This document shows positions 11,631-22,370 of a stretch of DNA of 64,000 nucleotides, piece by piece. The notes beneath the pieces are model-generated. The model was not told the DNA's origin. It saw only the letters and a list, made by a program, of their open reading frames with translations, and ran no database searches. The stretch comes from Echeneis naucrates (lineage: Eukaryota; Chordata; Actinopteri; Carangiformes; Echeneidae), in contig NC_042528.1 of NCBI RefSeq assembly GCF_900963305.1, positions 10,678,043-10,742,042 of the forward strand, in the 5' to 3' direction. Within the stretch, counting starts at the first letter, position 1, and every line of letters begins with the position of its first letter. The translations under genes and the position numbers were made by a program.

Positions 11631-12184
11631 TGAAGAAAGGGACGAAAGGACAGAAAACCCAGTGCCGACTTCTGATTGTTTGGGTTGCTCTCACATTCTC
11701 GCACATTCTGTAGATAGCATTTATTTATTTTAGAATTATAAGCAGAATTAAACAAGTAAATGGCAGTAACTGCTAGGTAGCAGTTAACTAGCGCTTTCCT
11801 TCATTGCACGATGTGAACATCTGCCTTATTAATCTAGCAATCTATCTGTTAAATGCTATAAATGGAAACGCAAAGAAATCTCAGTGCTGCCACAAGGCCT
11901 TTTTACAAAGACAGACTTTTTATGAAACAAACCACAATGGTTCTTTCATTCACTTCCACGTTGTCTTGTGTTTTTGATTCACCACAATATGAACAAAACT
12001 GACTTTACTCTTTGCCAAGTGTTTTTGAACCAGCAGAAGAACTGAGCATCAGGCTAGATTAGAACGCTTTTCATGAAGAGCAGGGTTAAACCGTAGTCTA
12101 GACATCTGAAACAAAGTAAAGATGAAACTACCCAACTACCCTCTGTATGCAACTATTTGAAAATACAGTTTCCGTAGGTCAGAT

Positions 12185-12315
12185 ACTGAGTGTGCGGTGG
12201 CCTGGTCACGTGTCCAGGGTGTAGCTCACCCAATGGGAGCTGGGATTGGCTCCAGCAACCACCCCCCCTCACCCCTGCCCCCTGATAACCCATTAACAGG
12301 TGAATGAATTCAAAA
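12185..12315 (+). repeat. Interspersed repeat fragment (copy 2)
   Basis: Carries GTGTCCAGGGTGTAGC and GAGCTGGGATTGGCTCCAGC, the 3' part of the repeat seen at 8.9 kb. Short and degenerate. Confidence 0.6.
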
Positions 12316-12679
12316 AGCTTTATTCATTTTTCCAAACTATTTTTCATTTGAAAAACAAAGTTATATCATCATCTAATATCTTCACAGAGGTGTGTGTTTT
12401 CGAGAGGTTTTTTATTTCATTCCTTACCCCCAGTTTATGGGTGTACCACTAAACCCTCATGTTTTTTGTGGTTGTGTTGCTAATAACTGTATAGGTGTTA
12501 TCACAGCTCAAGGGATAGCAGCACCAATAGCACAGATGAAAATAATAATACATTTAATATTTATTTGAATAAATTACGTATAATTTCTGCACAAATACAA
12601 ATAAAATTCAAATTAAATTGATTAAATAAAGCAGATTCCACGTTTCCTTGCAGAAGACTGGAACTGTTCCCTGATGCCA

Positions 12680-12693
12680 CCAGCAGGGGGCAG
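12680..12693 (+). promoter_or_regulatory. CTCF-type motif
   Basis: CCAGCAGGGGGCAG fits the published core CCASYAGRKGGCRS at all 14 positions, plus orientation. It lies inside the receptor array. Occupancy cannot be judged from sequence. Confidence 0.45.
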
Positions 12694-13837
12694 AGATTGT
12701 GCTTATGTTGTTTAAAATGAACTGAAGAAAATATCCATCAGTGTAACAAGGGGAGGCCTCTTAAGAAAATAAAGACGGCCCAACACTGACCCCTGAAGTA
12801 CTATCTTAATTGTTAAAGGGTCACAAATGTCTCACTTTCAGTCTTACAGTCTCACTTTCTGATTGGCAATCAGCAAGAGGGAAAGATATCTGTTGTTGTA
12901 AATGCTTCAATAATTCTGCTTGTGATCTTGAACTGTTGTAATGTAATATTTTTTCAAATGTTTTCTAATCTTCCTCTAGAAGTGGTAAAGTCAAAAATCA
13001 GAAAATTTGCCTTTCTGGTGAACTAAAAAGCTAGATGAAAAAAAAGGAGGGGGGACACCGCTGAAGGGGATTAACAATCTGGCAACTCAAAAGTTGTTTT
13101 GCTACTAATTATTTACTTCAGATATGTGAGTCACTGATTTAAGGTTCTGTTTGTAAGTGATTTAGATCTATTATTTGCTAGTCAATTGTTAATCTGTGAA
13201 CATATTGTAGTATATGTTATCATATTTTTTGATCATCTGCGACACAAGCTAATGCCAACACATTCCAGGCCCTTTTCATACACTGGCATGATGACAAAGG
13301 TCTTTGCTGCTGCAGATTTGTTGGACATTTTTCATTTAATTCATAGTATTCAGTTTCCTTTTAGTGCAATGCCAGCATTCAAGATATATGATAACAGTGG
13401 TTTTCAGAATCTTACAATCGCACCTGAGGTTGAATTTGTTCAGCTTGACTTGACAAGCTGGACTATGTCGAAGAACAGATGGCGAGCTGCTCGCCTTGAG
13501 TGCGAGTCGATCTGCTAATGGTCTTTTTGGGTAATAACCTGTTTGAAAAAAAAAAACAAAAACATAACACCTATAATTACGTGAAGCAAACATATTTTCA
13601 GGTACTCTGATGCAGGTCACATCAAGAGTATAGTCCTATCTTTTCTTATCGCTTCTTGAATATTCGCTGTGAGGAAATGAGAATAACAGGGCGTGTGGGT
13701 GCATCAGATAGTTTGGGGGGTGGTGAAAGAACCACAGAGGGGATATGAAGAAGAGGGCCCTTCCTCTGCGTTCAGAAACACCACCTTCCTGAGTACACCC
13801 CACTGATAGACATTGCAGTGCTTCAGCTCTAAATGCC

Positions 13838-15169
13838 ATGAAGAACTTTACTTTGATAACATCTCTCATTCTCTGCAGCGTCAGTAAGTACCACAAATGC
13901 ACCATACTTGCCTTGAATTTCATCATTGTATGTGTAACTTCTTGTCGATGGAGTTCTTGCCTTTCATTGCATTTTTTGTTTCAGGCTGGGTCTCTGTCTC
14001 AGTGTCTGCGTTTCAGATCATGAGGAGTCGACCCGGTGACGAGGTCACCCTGCTGATCGCCAACATTTCAAAACACGAGACTGTCACTTTCTGGTTTAGG
14101 CTTTTCAACAAAACCAAGCCCAACTGCATCTCTGTCATGGTCAAGTCGGACAGTACTGCTGCGTTTTGCGATGGATATGAAAATAACTTTGAAATGAGAT
14201 CCAACATCTCCTATCTCTTTCTGAAAATCAAAAAAGTGTCTTTATCTGACTCTGGGCTGTATTTCTGTGCATTTTACTTAAGTGGAAGACCAACTTTTAG
14301 TATCGTAGATTTACAGATTGAAGGTAAGGTCAAGTTGTGTTTTTCACTTGCCTCCTATTTCCACAGTTACCGTAATTTTATTTCATGGCTACTGAAACAG
14401 CCAAAATTAGCACAATCAGTCCAAATGAAATCAAAACTAAAGTCATTTTCATGTTTCATTAAAAGGTGGGGATGAAGTGACCGGGGACGTGATCCCTAAA
14501 GGTAAATCTGTCATTGTGTAAATTTTAGTCAAGTTAATTTAGTCACATTTTATTCGAATGAAATGATTTAGATGAAGAGGATTTTCAAGTTTTCAAGTGT
14601 GCTGTGAAATGTCACTGTGAAGATTTTTTGAAATCTTGTGTGCAACTGGCCACCCAACTGGCCACAGAATAACATTTAGTTAAAAGTGTGTTTTGTTACC
14701 TTTCTTTTCTCAGAGACTGGTGGACCAATAGTCATGACCCTGTGTGGTGTCGTGACTTATCTCATGATCATCGTTGGTTTTGTTAAAATCAGGGACTCTA
14801 AAAGAGGTACTTCAACAAAAAAGTGCCTGATTTAAAGATTATTGTGTTTTTTCTGCAAAAATGTGTCGGCATTGTGAAAAATTCCATCAACACCATCTGT
14901 CCCTTTATTTTAGCTGCCTGTAAGGAACCTCAACAATGTGAGGTAAAACAAGATTCACTCTTTATTTTTATGGTTTCATACATAAAACATTTTGTCAGGA
15001 TCGGGATTTTTCTCTCACACTCAGCTCTTGTTGTAATTGTTGACAGAATGTGGACTCTGGTGGCATGAAGGATGCGGCACACAGGTTATATTCACGGACT
15101 CTGAGGCACAGGAGGCCTCCATCAGAGAGCAAAGTGGAGACTCATGTTATTTACACTGCCGGCAGATAG
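13838..15169 (+). CDS. Receptor D: V-type Ig domain lacking the B-strand cysteine
   Basis: Exons: 13838-13883 (signal), 13985-14323 (V domain), 14466-14501 (stalk), 14714-14806 (membrane), 14914-14942 and 15047-15169 (tail); 221 residues. All phases join. The first canonical cysteine is replaced: LLIANIS where relatives have LLCSNIS, while the F-strand cysteine (LYFCAF) and the extra pair (CISV, FCDGY) remain. The domain therefore cannot form its usual core disulphide, leaving an unpaired F-strand cysteine. The membrane helix is uncharged until a lysine at its inner edge (GFVKIRDSK). The tail has lost the first ITIM and keeps a distal tyrosine in HVIYTAG, which does not fit an ITIM. The gene is intact otherwise, so it may still be expressed with an altered fold. 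Confidence 0.78.
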
Positions 15170-16439
15170 ACTCAGGCTGGATGTTTGTTCATGGGCGAAT
15201 GACAGGAGATCACTTTTTCTTACTTTATATAAAATAATCAGATGACAAAATCTGATCATGTTATAATGCTTATCTTCATGTCTTTCTGTGTCTTCCCAAA
15301 GTAGTTGTTCAAGCTGTTCAGATAGCCAGTGTTATTATCACAAATGCCAGATCATTTATTGGGAAACTAAATACTTCCAAATTCGGATAACACAACTGTT
15401 TTTCAAATTTGTTAAGACTCCAGCCTGACTCAGTCAGTAAGACGCCAGTTTGAAAATAACGAGGTCTGTGAAGTTTTGTCTGAGTAAAGTCAGAAGTGAA
15501 ATGAATACTGGCAGTCTGTTTTCTCTCAAGCAAAAAAAGTGATCAAGTTCCATTTGTACAAACGCTGTGACTCAACGTCAGTGTGAAACTGAATATTTTG
15601 ACTGTGATGTTAATGTGCTTAAAAACACATTTGACCTACTGAAGGATGATGTTTGTGTTGATGCTTTTTCACCCATTCTGCTCTGTGGTTACAGGCAGAG
15701 CTGTGAGCATTAGTAAGACGTCTATATCTCTGCCTTCACACTTCACACCAACAGATTCACACCATCAGCTTATCCTCGCATTGTGTACATGAACGTGTGT
15801 AAACCTGTTAAAAGTCATCTGGAGCCGTTTGTCACTTCTTATGAAACCACTCAATTTTCTCCACGTAGTGACAGCTCACTGTTGCTGCAGTTACTTCACA
15901 AATCTCATGTATGGCTTGGCCACATCATCGGTGATGTGCATTCAGTACAGTGGCCCTGAGAGGTCAAAACTCACTAACTAAAACAGAACAATGCAAATGT
16001 GCAAAGCATAGGTGAATTCTATTTGTTGAACTCTGCTGTGACGTTGTTGGTCTTCTGTTTGGTTGTATTTTGTGTATTTGCAGCACCTGTTATCGAAGAT
16101 TAATAAACTTGTCGAAAATGATCTCAAGTCAGTAAATCCCCAGCAAAGCGGCGAAATAATTTGTAATAATAATAATTTTAAAAGACTAATAACTAATAAG
16201 GAAGCGCCATCAACCAGCGGTGTAATCCTGGCACTAAGTCACATGGTATTGAGTGACCAATGGTGTAACTTCCACCACTGAGGCGTCACTCAGTCAGTCA
16301 GCAGGTCAGCCACTCAAAATGACAAAAACCAATCAGACGACTCAACTACAGGCAGAAATGAGTCACACTGGTTTGAGTGAGTCAGCAGAGCTCTGTGAGA
16401 GCGACTGCACAAGTCAACAGTCATGACCTTCCCACGTCC
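15170..16439. other. Spacer after receptor D
   Basis: No coding exon, RNA gene or clear repeat recognised. Short frames near 15.4 and 16.1 kb have no domain. Confidence 0.45.
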
Positions 16440-17110
16440 CCCACCCGCTGCTCACACATGTAAACTCAACGTAAAAGTCCTGCCTTCACGCATACACATA
16501 CACACAAACACAAGAAAGTGTGAAAAATAAACCAGGCTGATTTTCAAACACAACAGCTAGCAGCTGGAAAGACAAAACTGTATGTTTGCACACATGACGT
16601 CACGTCTGGCCAGTGGCAGAGTGAGACATCCTGGGTCAGTGTCTCTATCCACTGAGAAAAACTATCATACAAACACACACACCGACACACACTACCATGG
16701 AGCTATTGGATTCCTTCATCTTATCTATGTTATCTAATGAACCCCAAACAGTCAAACAAATATTAAAAATGATACGGTCGTACACACAGTTGAAACTGCC
16801 AACACATTTGTCTGCATTGGTTATTATTCATCGTGTTTATTCTGTATTTATTATGATTATGTTGCTCTCATTTAATGAAAACCATTTTTTGTGTGTGTGT
16901 GTGTGTGTGTGTTTCTGATATCGGCGCATCTGACCCACACTTCGCATGAGAGGATTTCTACTGTTAAACTGAGCAAAGGAGGTGGTCTCAGTGGTGGAGA
17001 CCACACTCACAGCTCAGTCAACATCATTCAAGCTGTGAGGACCTACTGCGACAACAACCATGGACACAGCTTTAACAGCTTTACTCTGTATCTGCAGTGA
17101 GTACACTGAC
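16440..17110 (+). repeat. Segmental duplication, copy 1 (5' region and signal exon of receptor E)
   Basis: Similar along its length to 19050-19690: shared blocks include AAAAGTCCTG, TTTGCACACATG, TCTGGCCAGTGGCAGAG, ACACGGTCGTACACACAG-like sequence, CTGAGCAAAGGAGGTGG and the signal exon. A GT microsatellite (16891-16912) interrupts this copy. Just upstream of the ATG is the inverted repeat GTGGTCTC/GAGACCAC (16982-17004), which holds a RUNX-type ACCACA. Confidence 0.75.
16891..16912. repeat. GT microsatellite
   Basis: Eleven GT units in a row, upstream of receptor E. Confidence 0.9.
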
Positions 17111-18600
17111 CCGTCATGTCTGACCACAACCATGTCCTGTTTAACTGTTGATTAATAATTTGATTTGCACGAAGGGGTTTGGTCCTGTTCGATTATAAGT
17201 TTAGGAATAAATGTGTGTGTGTGTTTGTTTCAGGCTGGATCTCTGCGTCAGTCTCTGAGTTTCACACTGTGGAGGTCCAGCCTGGTGAAGAAGTCATACT
17301 GCTGTGCAACAACTTCACCAAGACTCCAGCTTTCATAACGTGGTTCAAAATGGACAGCAGACCCGGCGCCACCTGCATCGCCTCTTTGTGGAACTATGAT
17401 GCCAACGTTTCATTATATGTTGGATTTCCAAAAGGAGAATTTAACATGACATCCAACATGACCACCATCTTTCTTCACATCAAGCACGTGAATTTTTCTG
17501 ACTCTGGACTCCATTTCTGTGGATCTACGTGGGCGAATAAGACAGAAATGGTCAGTGCAACATATCTAAAGGTTCAAGGTAAGAGCAGCAACATTGTCTT
17601 GTCTGCCCTTTGTTTGGAAATGAACAAAGTGATATTGTGTAGAATATTAAACAAAAAGTTCAATACATATCGCTTTCTTGTAGAGAAAAAGTCTGTTGAA
17701 GCAAAACCTCTGATGTTTTTTGGCCTGGGTGTTCTGGTTATTTTCCTCACCGTAGTCATCATTGCTCTGGTCATCAGAGACAGCAAATCTCATGCAGGTA
17801 TTTCGTTGTTGTCCGTAGGTCAGTAAGTTTGAGTGGTTGTTTGTTTGGTTGTATGATGGACTGGAGACCTGTCCAGGGTGTACCCCACCCTCACCCAAAG
17901 TCTCGGCTCCAGCTTCCCCCCCATGACCCAGAAATGGATAATTGGAAGAAGATGAATGAATTAATGAAGATTTGGAGCTTGCTGTTTTGTTTTCTTTGTT
18001 TGTTTCTTTCTTTTAAGTGATGTGCTGTTTCCATCTTTCAGCTGATGATCGAGAACAGAATCTGCAGTGGACTGAGGTGAATTTATTCATAACATAGCTC
18101 AAATGTCCTATATTTTACATATTTGCCTTGTTTAATTTGAAGGGCTGATATACATATTTGAGGTTTTAAGAACCAAAAACCAGTCCATGTGACCCTAAAA
18201 ACTGGAACTCTATTGTGACATCACAAAGTCACAGGAGTTCCAACAACTGGTTTTACAAGTTGGTGTCTGAATACAGGCTGTGAGCATTTCTCTGTGGACT
18301 GAGACCTTTGATGCGTTCACAGCGTTAATATAAACTTTATACCTATTTTATAATTAAAAAACACATTGACATCCATTTTTATACAATATGGGACCTTTAA
18401 AATTCAACTAAGGTTGAATATTTTTTGCATTCAAATGTGTCAAAATGTGTTATTTAATCCAGCATATCAGCTGTGTGACTGAAAATCCTGTTTTTTTGTA
18501 GAAACTGCACTTTGATGACTGGAGAGCTTCAGCAAAAGGCACCAGGAGCCAAAACAAATGGAGAGAATTGGAAACTCGAGTTATTTATGTTGCCAGATAG
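17060..18600 (+). CDS. Receptor E: single V-type Ig domain, no ITIM
   Basis: Exons: 17060-17096 (signal), 17234-17578 (V domain), 17684-17797 (membrane), 18042-18076 and 18502-18600 (tail); 209 residues. The domain keeps the core cysteines (LLCNN, LHFCGS), but one of the extra pair is lost (SLYVGF where relatives have FCDGF), leaving the cysteine of CIAS without its partner. The membrane segment is uncharged and ends VIRDSKSHA. The tail is short and ends TRVIYVAR, which is not an ITIM. The Ig exon, following intron and membrane exon are about 98% identical to receptor F over roughly 595 bp with sharp edges, while the tail exons are unrelated to those of F. AATAAA lies near 18640. The intron before the first tail exon holds a repeat fragment. 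Confidence 0.82.
17843..17965 (+). repeat. Interspersed repeat fragment (copy 3), inside receptor E intron
   Basis: Carries GATGGACTGGAGACCTGTCC, CAGGGTGTACCCC and GGAAGAAGATGAATGAAT, the 3' part of the repeat seen at 8.9 kb. It enlarges an intron that is short in receptor F. Confidence 0.65.
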
Positions 18601-18815
18601 ACAAAAGTTGTGGAGCTGGACCTGCATAAAACTGTCAATAAAAAAGCTTCTAGTTTTCCTATAGAGTCTTCATTCGTAAAAGACTTTTTGCTTTATCCTA
18701 CTTTCTTTCTCGGCTAAAGCTTGTTTTACTGACGTTGTCTGAAGAGCACAGCTATTGTATGATGAAGGAAGAGTCAGGAAGAGGAGTGATGGACCGAGTG
18801 AGCATCACATCACAC

Positions 18816-18850
18816 GTTTGACAGGAAGAGACAGAACAGTGTGGTCTGAC
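18816..18850 (+). promoter_or_regulatory. Recurring ETS/RUNX-like block, copy 2
   Basis: GTTTGACAGGAAGAGAC then AGTGTGGTCTGACCACA. The right half is an inverted repeat (TGTGGTC/GACCACA) holding two RUNX-type cores; ACAGGAAG is an ETS-type core. It starts 216 bp after the receptor E stop. Confidence 0.5.
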
Positions 18851-18939
18851 CACAATATTGAAAATCACATGACTTGTACATTCCACAATTTTGCAAAAAT
18901 AAAGTGTGAAAGACAAAAAACATCAGCTTCACTACATCC

Positions 18940-18951
<12 letters not shown>

Positions 18952-18979
<28 letters not shown>
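18952..18979. repeat. AT microsatellite
   Basis: About fourteen TA/AT units in a row. Confidence 0.9.
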
Positions 18980-18982
<3 letters not shown>

Positions 18983-19049
18983 GCTCTTCAGTTTAGAGTT
19001 TGGCCCCATTCCCCCGCTGTCATCTATTATCTGACTCTGTTAACGCGCA

Positions 19050-19690
19050 CATATTTATGCTCACAGTAAAAGTCCTGTCTTCACACATGCACACACACAC
19101 ACCCAAACACAAAAAAGTGAGAAAAAAAACAAGTTGGTTTCCAAACACAACAGCCAGCAGCTGAAAAGACAACATGTATGTTTGCACACATGGAGTGACA
19201 TCTGGCCAGTGGCAGAGATCAGAGATCTCTGAGAAAAACTATCATACACGCACGCACACACACACACACACATCTAGACGCACAGTTATGGAGCTACTGC
19301 ATTCCTTCATCTTATCTTATCTTATCTTATGAACCTCAGACAGTCAAACAAATATGACAAAGACACGGTCGTACACACAGTTAAAACTGCCAACACATTT
19401 CTAAGCATTGGTTATTATTTATTGTTTATTCTGTATTTATTATGATTATGTTGTTCACATTTAATGAAAACCATTTTTAATCATTTTGTCTAATATCGGT
19501 GCATCTGGGTCACGCTTCACATGAGAGGATTTCTTTTGTTAAACTGAGCAAAGGAGGTGGTCTCAGTGGTGGAGACTGCACTCACAGTTGCCAACATCAT
19601 TCAAGCTGTGAGGACCTACTGCGACACAGCTTTAACAGCTTTACTCTGTATCTGCAGTGAGTACACTGATTAGTCATATCTGACCACAAC
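19050..19690 (+). repeat. Segmental duplication, copy 2 (5' region of pseudogene 2)
   Basis: Second copy of the 16440-17110 block, with a CA microsatellite (about 19253-19273) and a short CTTAT tandem array (about 19311-19330). The GTGGTCTC/GAGACCAC inverted repeat of copy 1 is broken here (GAGACTGC), so the ACCACA core is gone. Confidence 0.75.
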
Positions 19691-19865
19691 CATGTCCTGT
19701 TTAAAAACCGTTCATTCATAACATGATGGACGAGTATGCATGGATCGATTAGTTCTTCTTTGATTTCAGTTTAGGAATAAATGAATGTGCGTCTGTTTCA
19801 GGCTGGATCTCTGTGTCAGTCTCTGAGCTTCATACTGTGGCGGTCCAGTCAGGTGGAGAAATTTT
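19624..19865 (+). pseudogene. Receptor pseudogene 2 (relative of receptor E)
   Basis: A signal exon (to about 19656) and the first about 60 bp of an Ig exon (from 19802, reading SWISVSVSELHTVAVQ) match receptor E. A roughly 10-bp deletion removes the start codon: receptor E has ACAACAACCATGGACACAGC where this copy has ACACAGC only. Homology stops within the Ig exon near 19865 and the rest of the domain, membrane and tail exons are absent. Not functional as a receptor. Confidence 0.8.
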
Positions 19866-21267
19866 GTTCAGATTGTAATAGTCAATGTTAAATATATATT
19901 TGGGAAAGTGCGTTTTCACGTCAGAGTGTGACCCCCAGTTCCCCGTTGTCATCAAATATCTGACTCTGGTAGCCAACAGCACTGCGTGTCTCACCGAAGG
20001 CTCTGTATCTGCATTATTAAAGGTCACCCTGTTAGCTCTGTCATCCATTGGATGGGGTTTCTTGGCAGGAATGAGATAATTGTCTCTTGACAAAGATCTG
20101 CCCAGAGAATGGAAATATGTGAAATGCCAAGCCAGTTTCAAAGTTTCAGTGTGTATTTCACTTTCCACTACGCTGTTCAGATGAACCTGAGGTCAGGAGG
20201 TGAACACATCATCATTTTGGATGCCTAATGCTCAACTTTGATTCAATTCAGTTGCCAGTCCAGTCAGTTCTCTTCAGAATTAAAAAAAAAAAAAAAAAAA
20301 AAGCCTCCCTCACAAGTGAACAGACAGCTGTTGTAGTTTGAACTTCTACTGAGGAAGTAACGTGCCACCAGCTCCTCTGCTTTGAGTGGGGGAACTCAGA
20401 TTTAATGCTCAACACCTCCCTATCTGTCACCTCAGAGTGAAATATCAATCTCAAACTCTGTCACTGCTCCCATGCTCCCCACATAACAGTTATCTGTCTA
20501 ACATTCACGCAAGCGCACATCGCCACATGATTGTGAGACGGTACCTTCAGCATTGTGACACTTGCAAAGCCTCAAATCGACACATTGTCTGACATGACAG
20601 ATGACATCAAAACTGCATCAAGTGTAAGTCTCCTCTTCCTCTGCTATCATATTACCATTTGAACCTGCTCCCTGCAAATGATAACCCAATCATTACCATC
20701 CTCCAGGTAAGATTTTCAATGCTATTACTCCCACTGAAAGTTTGCACTATAATGAACCCAAGATCAAGTCAATGTCCACTTTTTTTTTTTTTTTTTAGCT
20801 CATTATGAAGTTTACCATCGATATTTAAATCACCTTTAAAAAACAACTCACATTTTCACAGTCGGTGTTTGCTGGTACATCAGATCAAATCAAAATCAGA
20901 TATTAACAAGAATGACAAGATTTCCTGATGTGCCATCAATATTTCTGTATTGTCCAAAACATAATTCACACAGCAGAGTTAACCGCCCATGCAGACACTA
21001 TTATGTGTCCTGATAGAGGAAAGATTACACTTCTTTGGGCTGTATTGACACATTTTGCTAAACTTGCTAACATATGAGCACACCATCCGATAACGGGATA
21101 ACTTGTGGTGTTCTCTTTGTGTAAAATATTCTATGGCCCTTTTTCTGACTGTCTTTGTGACCAGCCGGATGAACAGAAGAATACTGCCTTTTTACACAGA
21201 GCCCACTGTCACTGTGGTACGGTTCAGTTCAACATTAAAGGCGTGAAGACCTACTTTGCAGGCAAAC
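19866..21267. other. Spacer between pseudogene 2 and receptor F
   Basis: No intact exon. A short stretch near 19930-19970 resembles 19005-19040 (CCCC...TGTCATC...ATATCTGACTCTG), a further local duplication. Two homopolymer runs occur (about 20281-20301 and 20778-20797). Confidence 0.45.
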
Positions 21268-22370
21268 ATGAGCTCTGCCTTTGTAGTCGCTTTGCTCTGC
21301 ACCTTCAGTAAGTACTCTCACACATTATTTATCTTTCTTCAGTAATCTGGTTAAATTTAAACTTGCACACTGTCCATTAATAACATAATTTCTGTGGGTT
21401 GTTTGCTTCCTGCTCTGAAAAAATGTATGTGTGTTTGTTTCAGGCTGGATCTCTGTGTCAGTCTCTGAGTTTCACACTGTGGAGGTCCAGCCTGGTGAAG
21501 AAGTCATACTGCTGTGCAACAACTTCACCAAGACTCCGGCTTTCATAACGTGGTTCAAAATGGACAGCAGACCCAGCGCCACCTGCATCGCCTCTTTGTG
21601 GAACTATGATGCCAACGTTTCATTATATGTTGGATTTCCAAAAGAAGAATTTAACATGACATCCAACATGACCACCATCTTTCTTCACATCAAGCACGTG
21701 AATTTTTCTGACTCTGGACTCCATTTCTGTGGATCTACGTGGGAGAATAAGACAGAAATTGTCAGTGCAACATATCTAAAGGTTCAAGGTAAGAGCAGCA
21801 ACATTGTCTTGTCTGCCTTTAGTTTGGAAATGAACAAAGTGATATTGTGTAGAATATGATACAAAAAGTTCAATACATATCTCTTTCTTGTAGAGAAAAA
21901 GTCTGTTGAAGCAAAACCTCTGATGTTTTTTGTCCTGGGTGTTCTGGTTATTTTCCTCACCGTAGTCATCATTGCTCTGGTCATCAGAGACAGGAAATCT
22001 CATGCAGGTATTTCGTTGTTGTCTATATAAGTTACAACTTTACAGTTTGCATTTGTAATCCTGTTTGCCAGAAAGTATGAACATACATTTTGATCCATGA
22101 ACTGACCCGATCTCATTGTCATTCAGCTTTAAAGAAAAAGAAACAGACTCCCCAAGAAACTGAGGTAATCTGAACCTAAATAACAGTAAATTTATATTAA
22201 AGTCTATATCTGACAGGTTTTTACAGACTAAATATTGTCCATTATAGAATCTGGGCTCTGATGATCTGAACTATGCGGCGCCGAATTTCAAGCAAAAAGC
22301 CAAAATGAGCAGGAAGCCTCCATCAGACGCAGACCAGGAGCTGAATGTTGTGTACGCTGGCATCAGATAG
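21268..22370 (+). CDS. Receptor F: single V-type Ig domain, damaged first ITIM and second ITIM-like site
   Basis: Exons: 21268-21307 (signal), 21444-21788 (V domain), 21894-22007 (membrane), 22127-22164 and 22248-22370 (tail); 219 residues. The ectodomain and membrane segment are nearly those of receptor E, including the lost extra cysteine (SLYVGF). The tail has the position of the receptor A ITIM, but it reads LNYAAP, so the +3 aliphatic residue is a proline. The distal site reads VVYAGI, which fits the ITIM pattern with isoleucine at +3. Inhibitory signalling is therefore possible through the distal site; this is inference. AATAAA lies at 22465-22470. Tail exons are the closest match to those of pseudogene 1. 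Confidence 0.83.

Larger units (their letters stand above)
11631..13837. other. Spacer between pseudogene 1 and receptor D
   Basis: Contains a repeat fragment (12185-12315), a perfect CTCF-type motif (12680-12693) and AT-rich sequence. A 110-codon frame near 13.2-13.5 kb has no domain. An ACCACA RUNX-type core lies near 13732, about 105 bp before receptor D. Confidence 0.5.
18601..19049. other. Spacer after receptor E
   Basis: Receptor E 3' UTR, the second ETS/RUNX-like block and an AT microsatellite (18952-18979). No coding exon seen. Confidence 0.5.

Noticed and set aside
16891-19273. Short tandem arrays as a possible CRISPR or satellite
   Set aside because: They are ordinary di- and pentanucleotide microsatellites in a vertebrate genome, without spacers.
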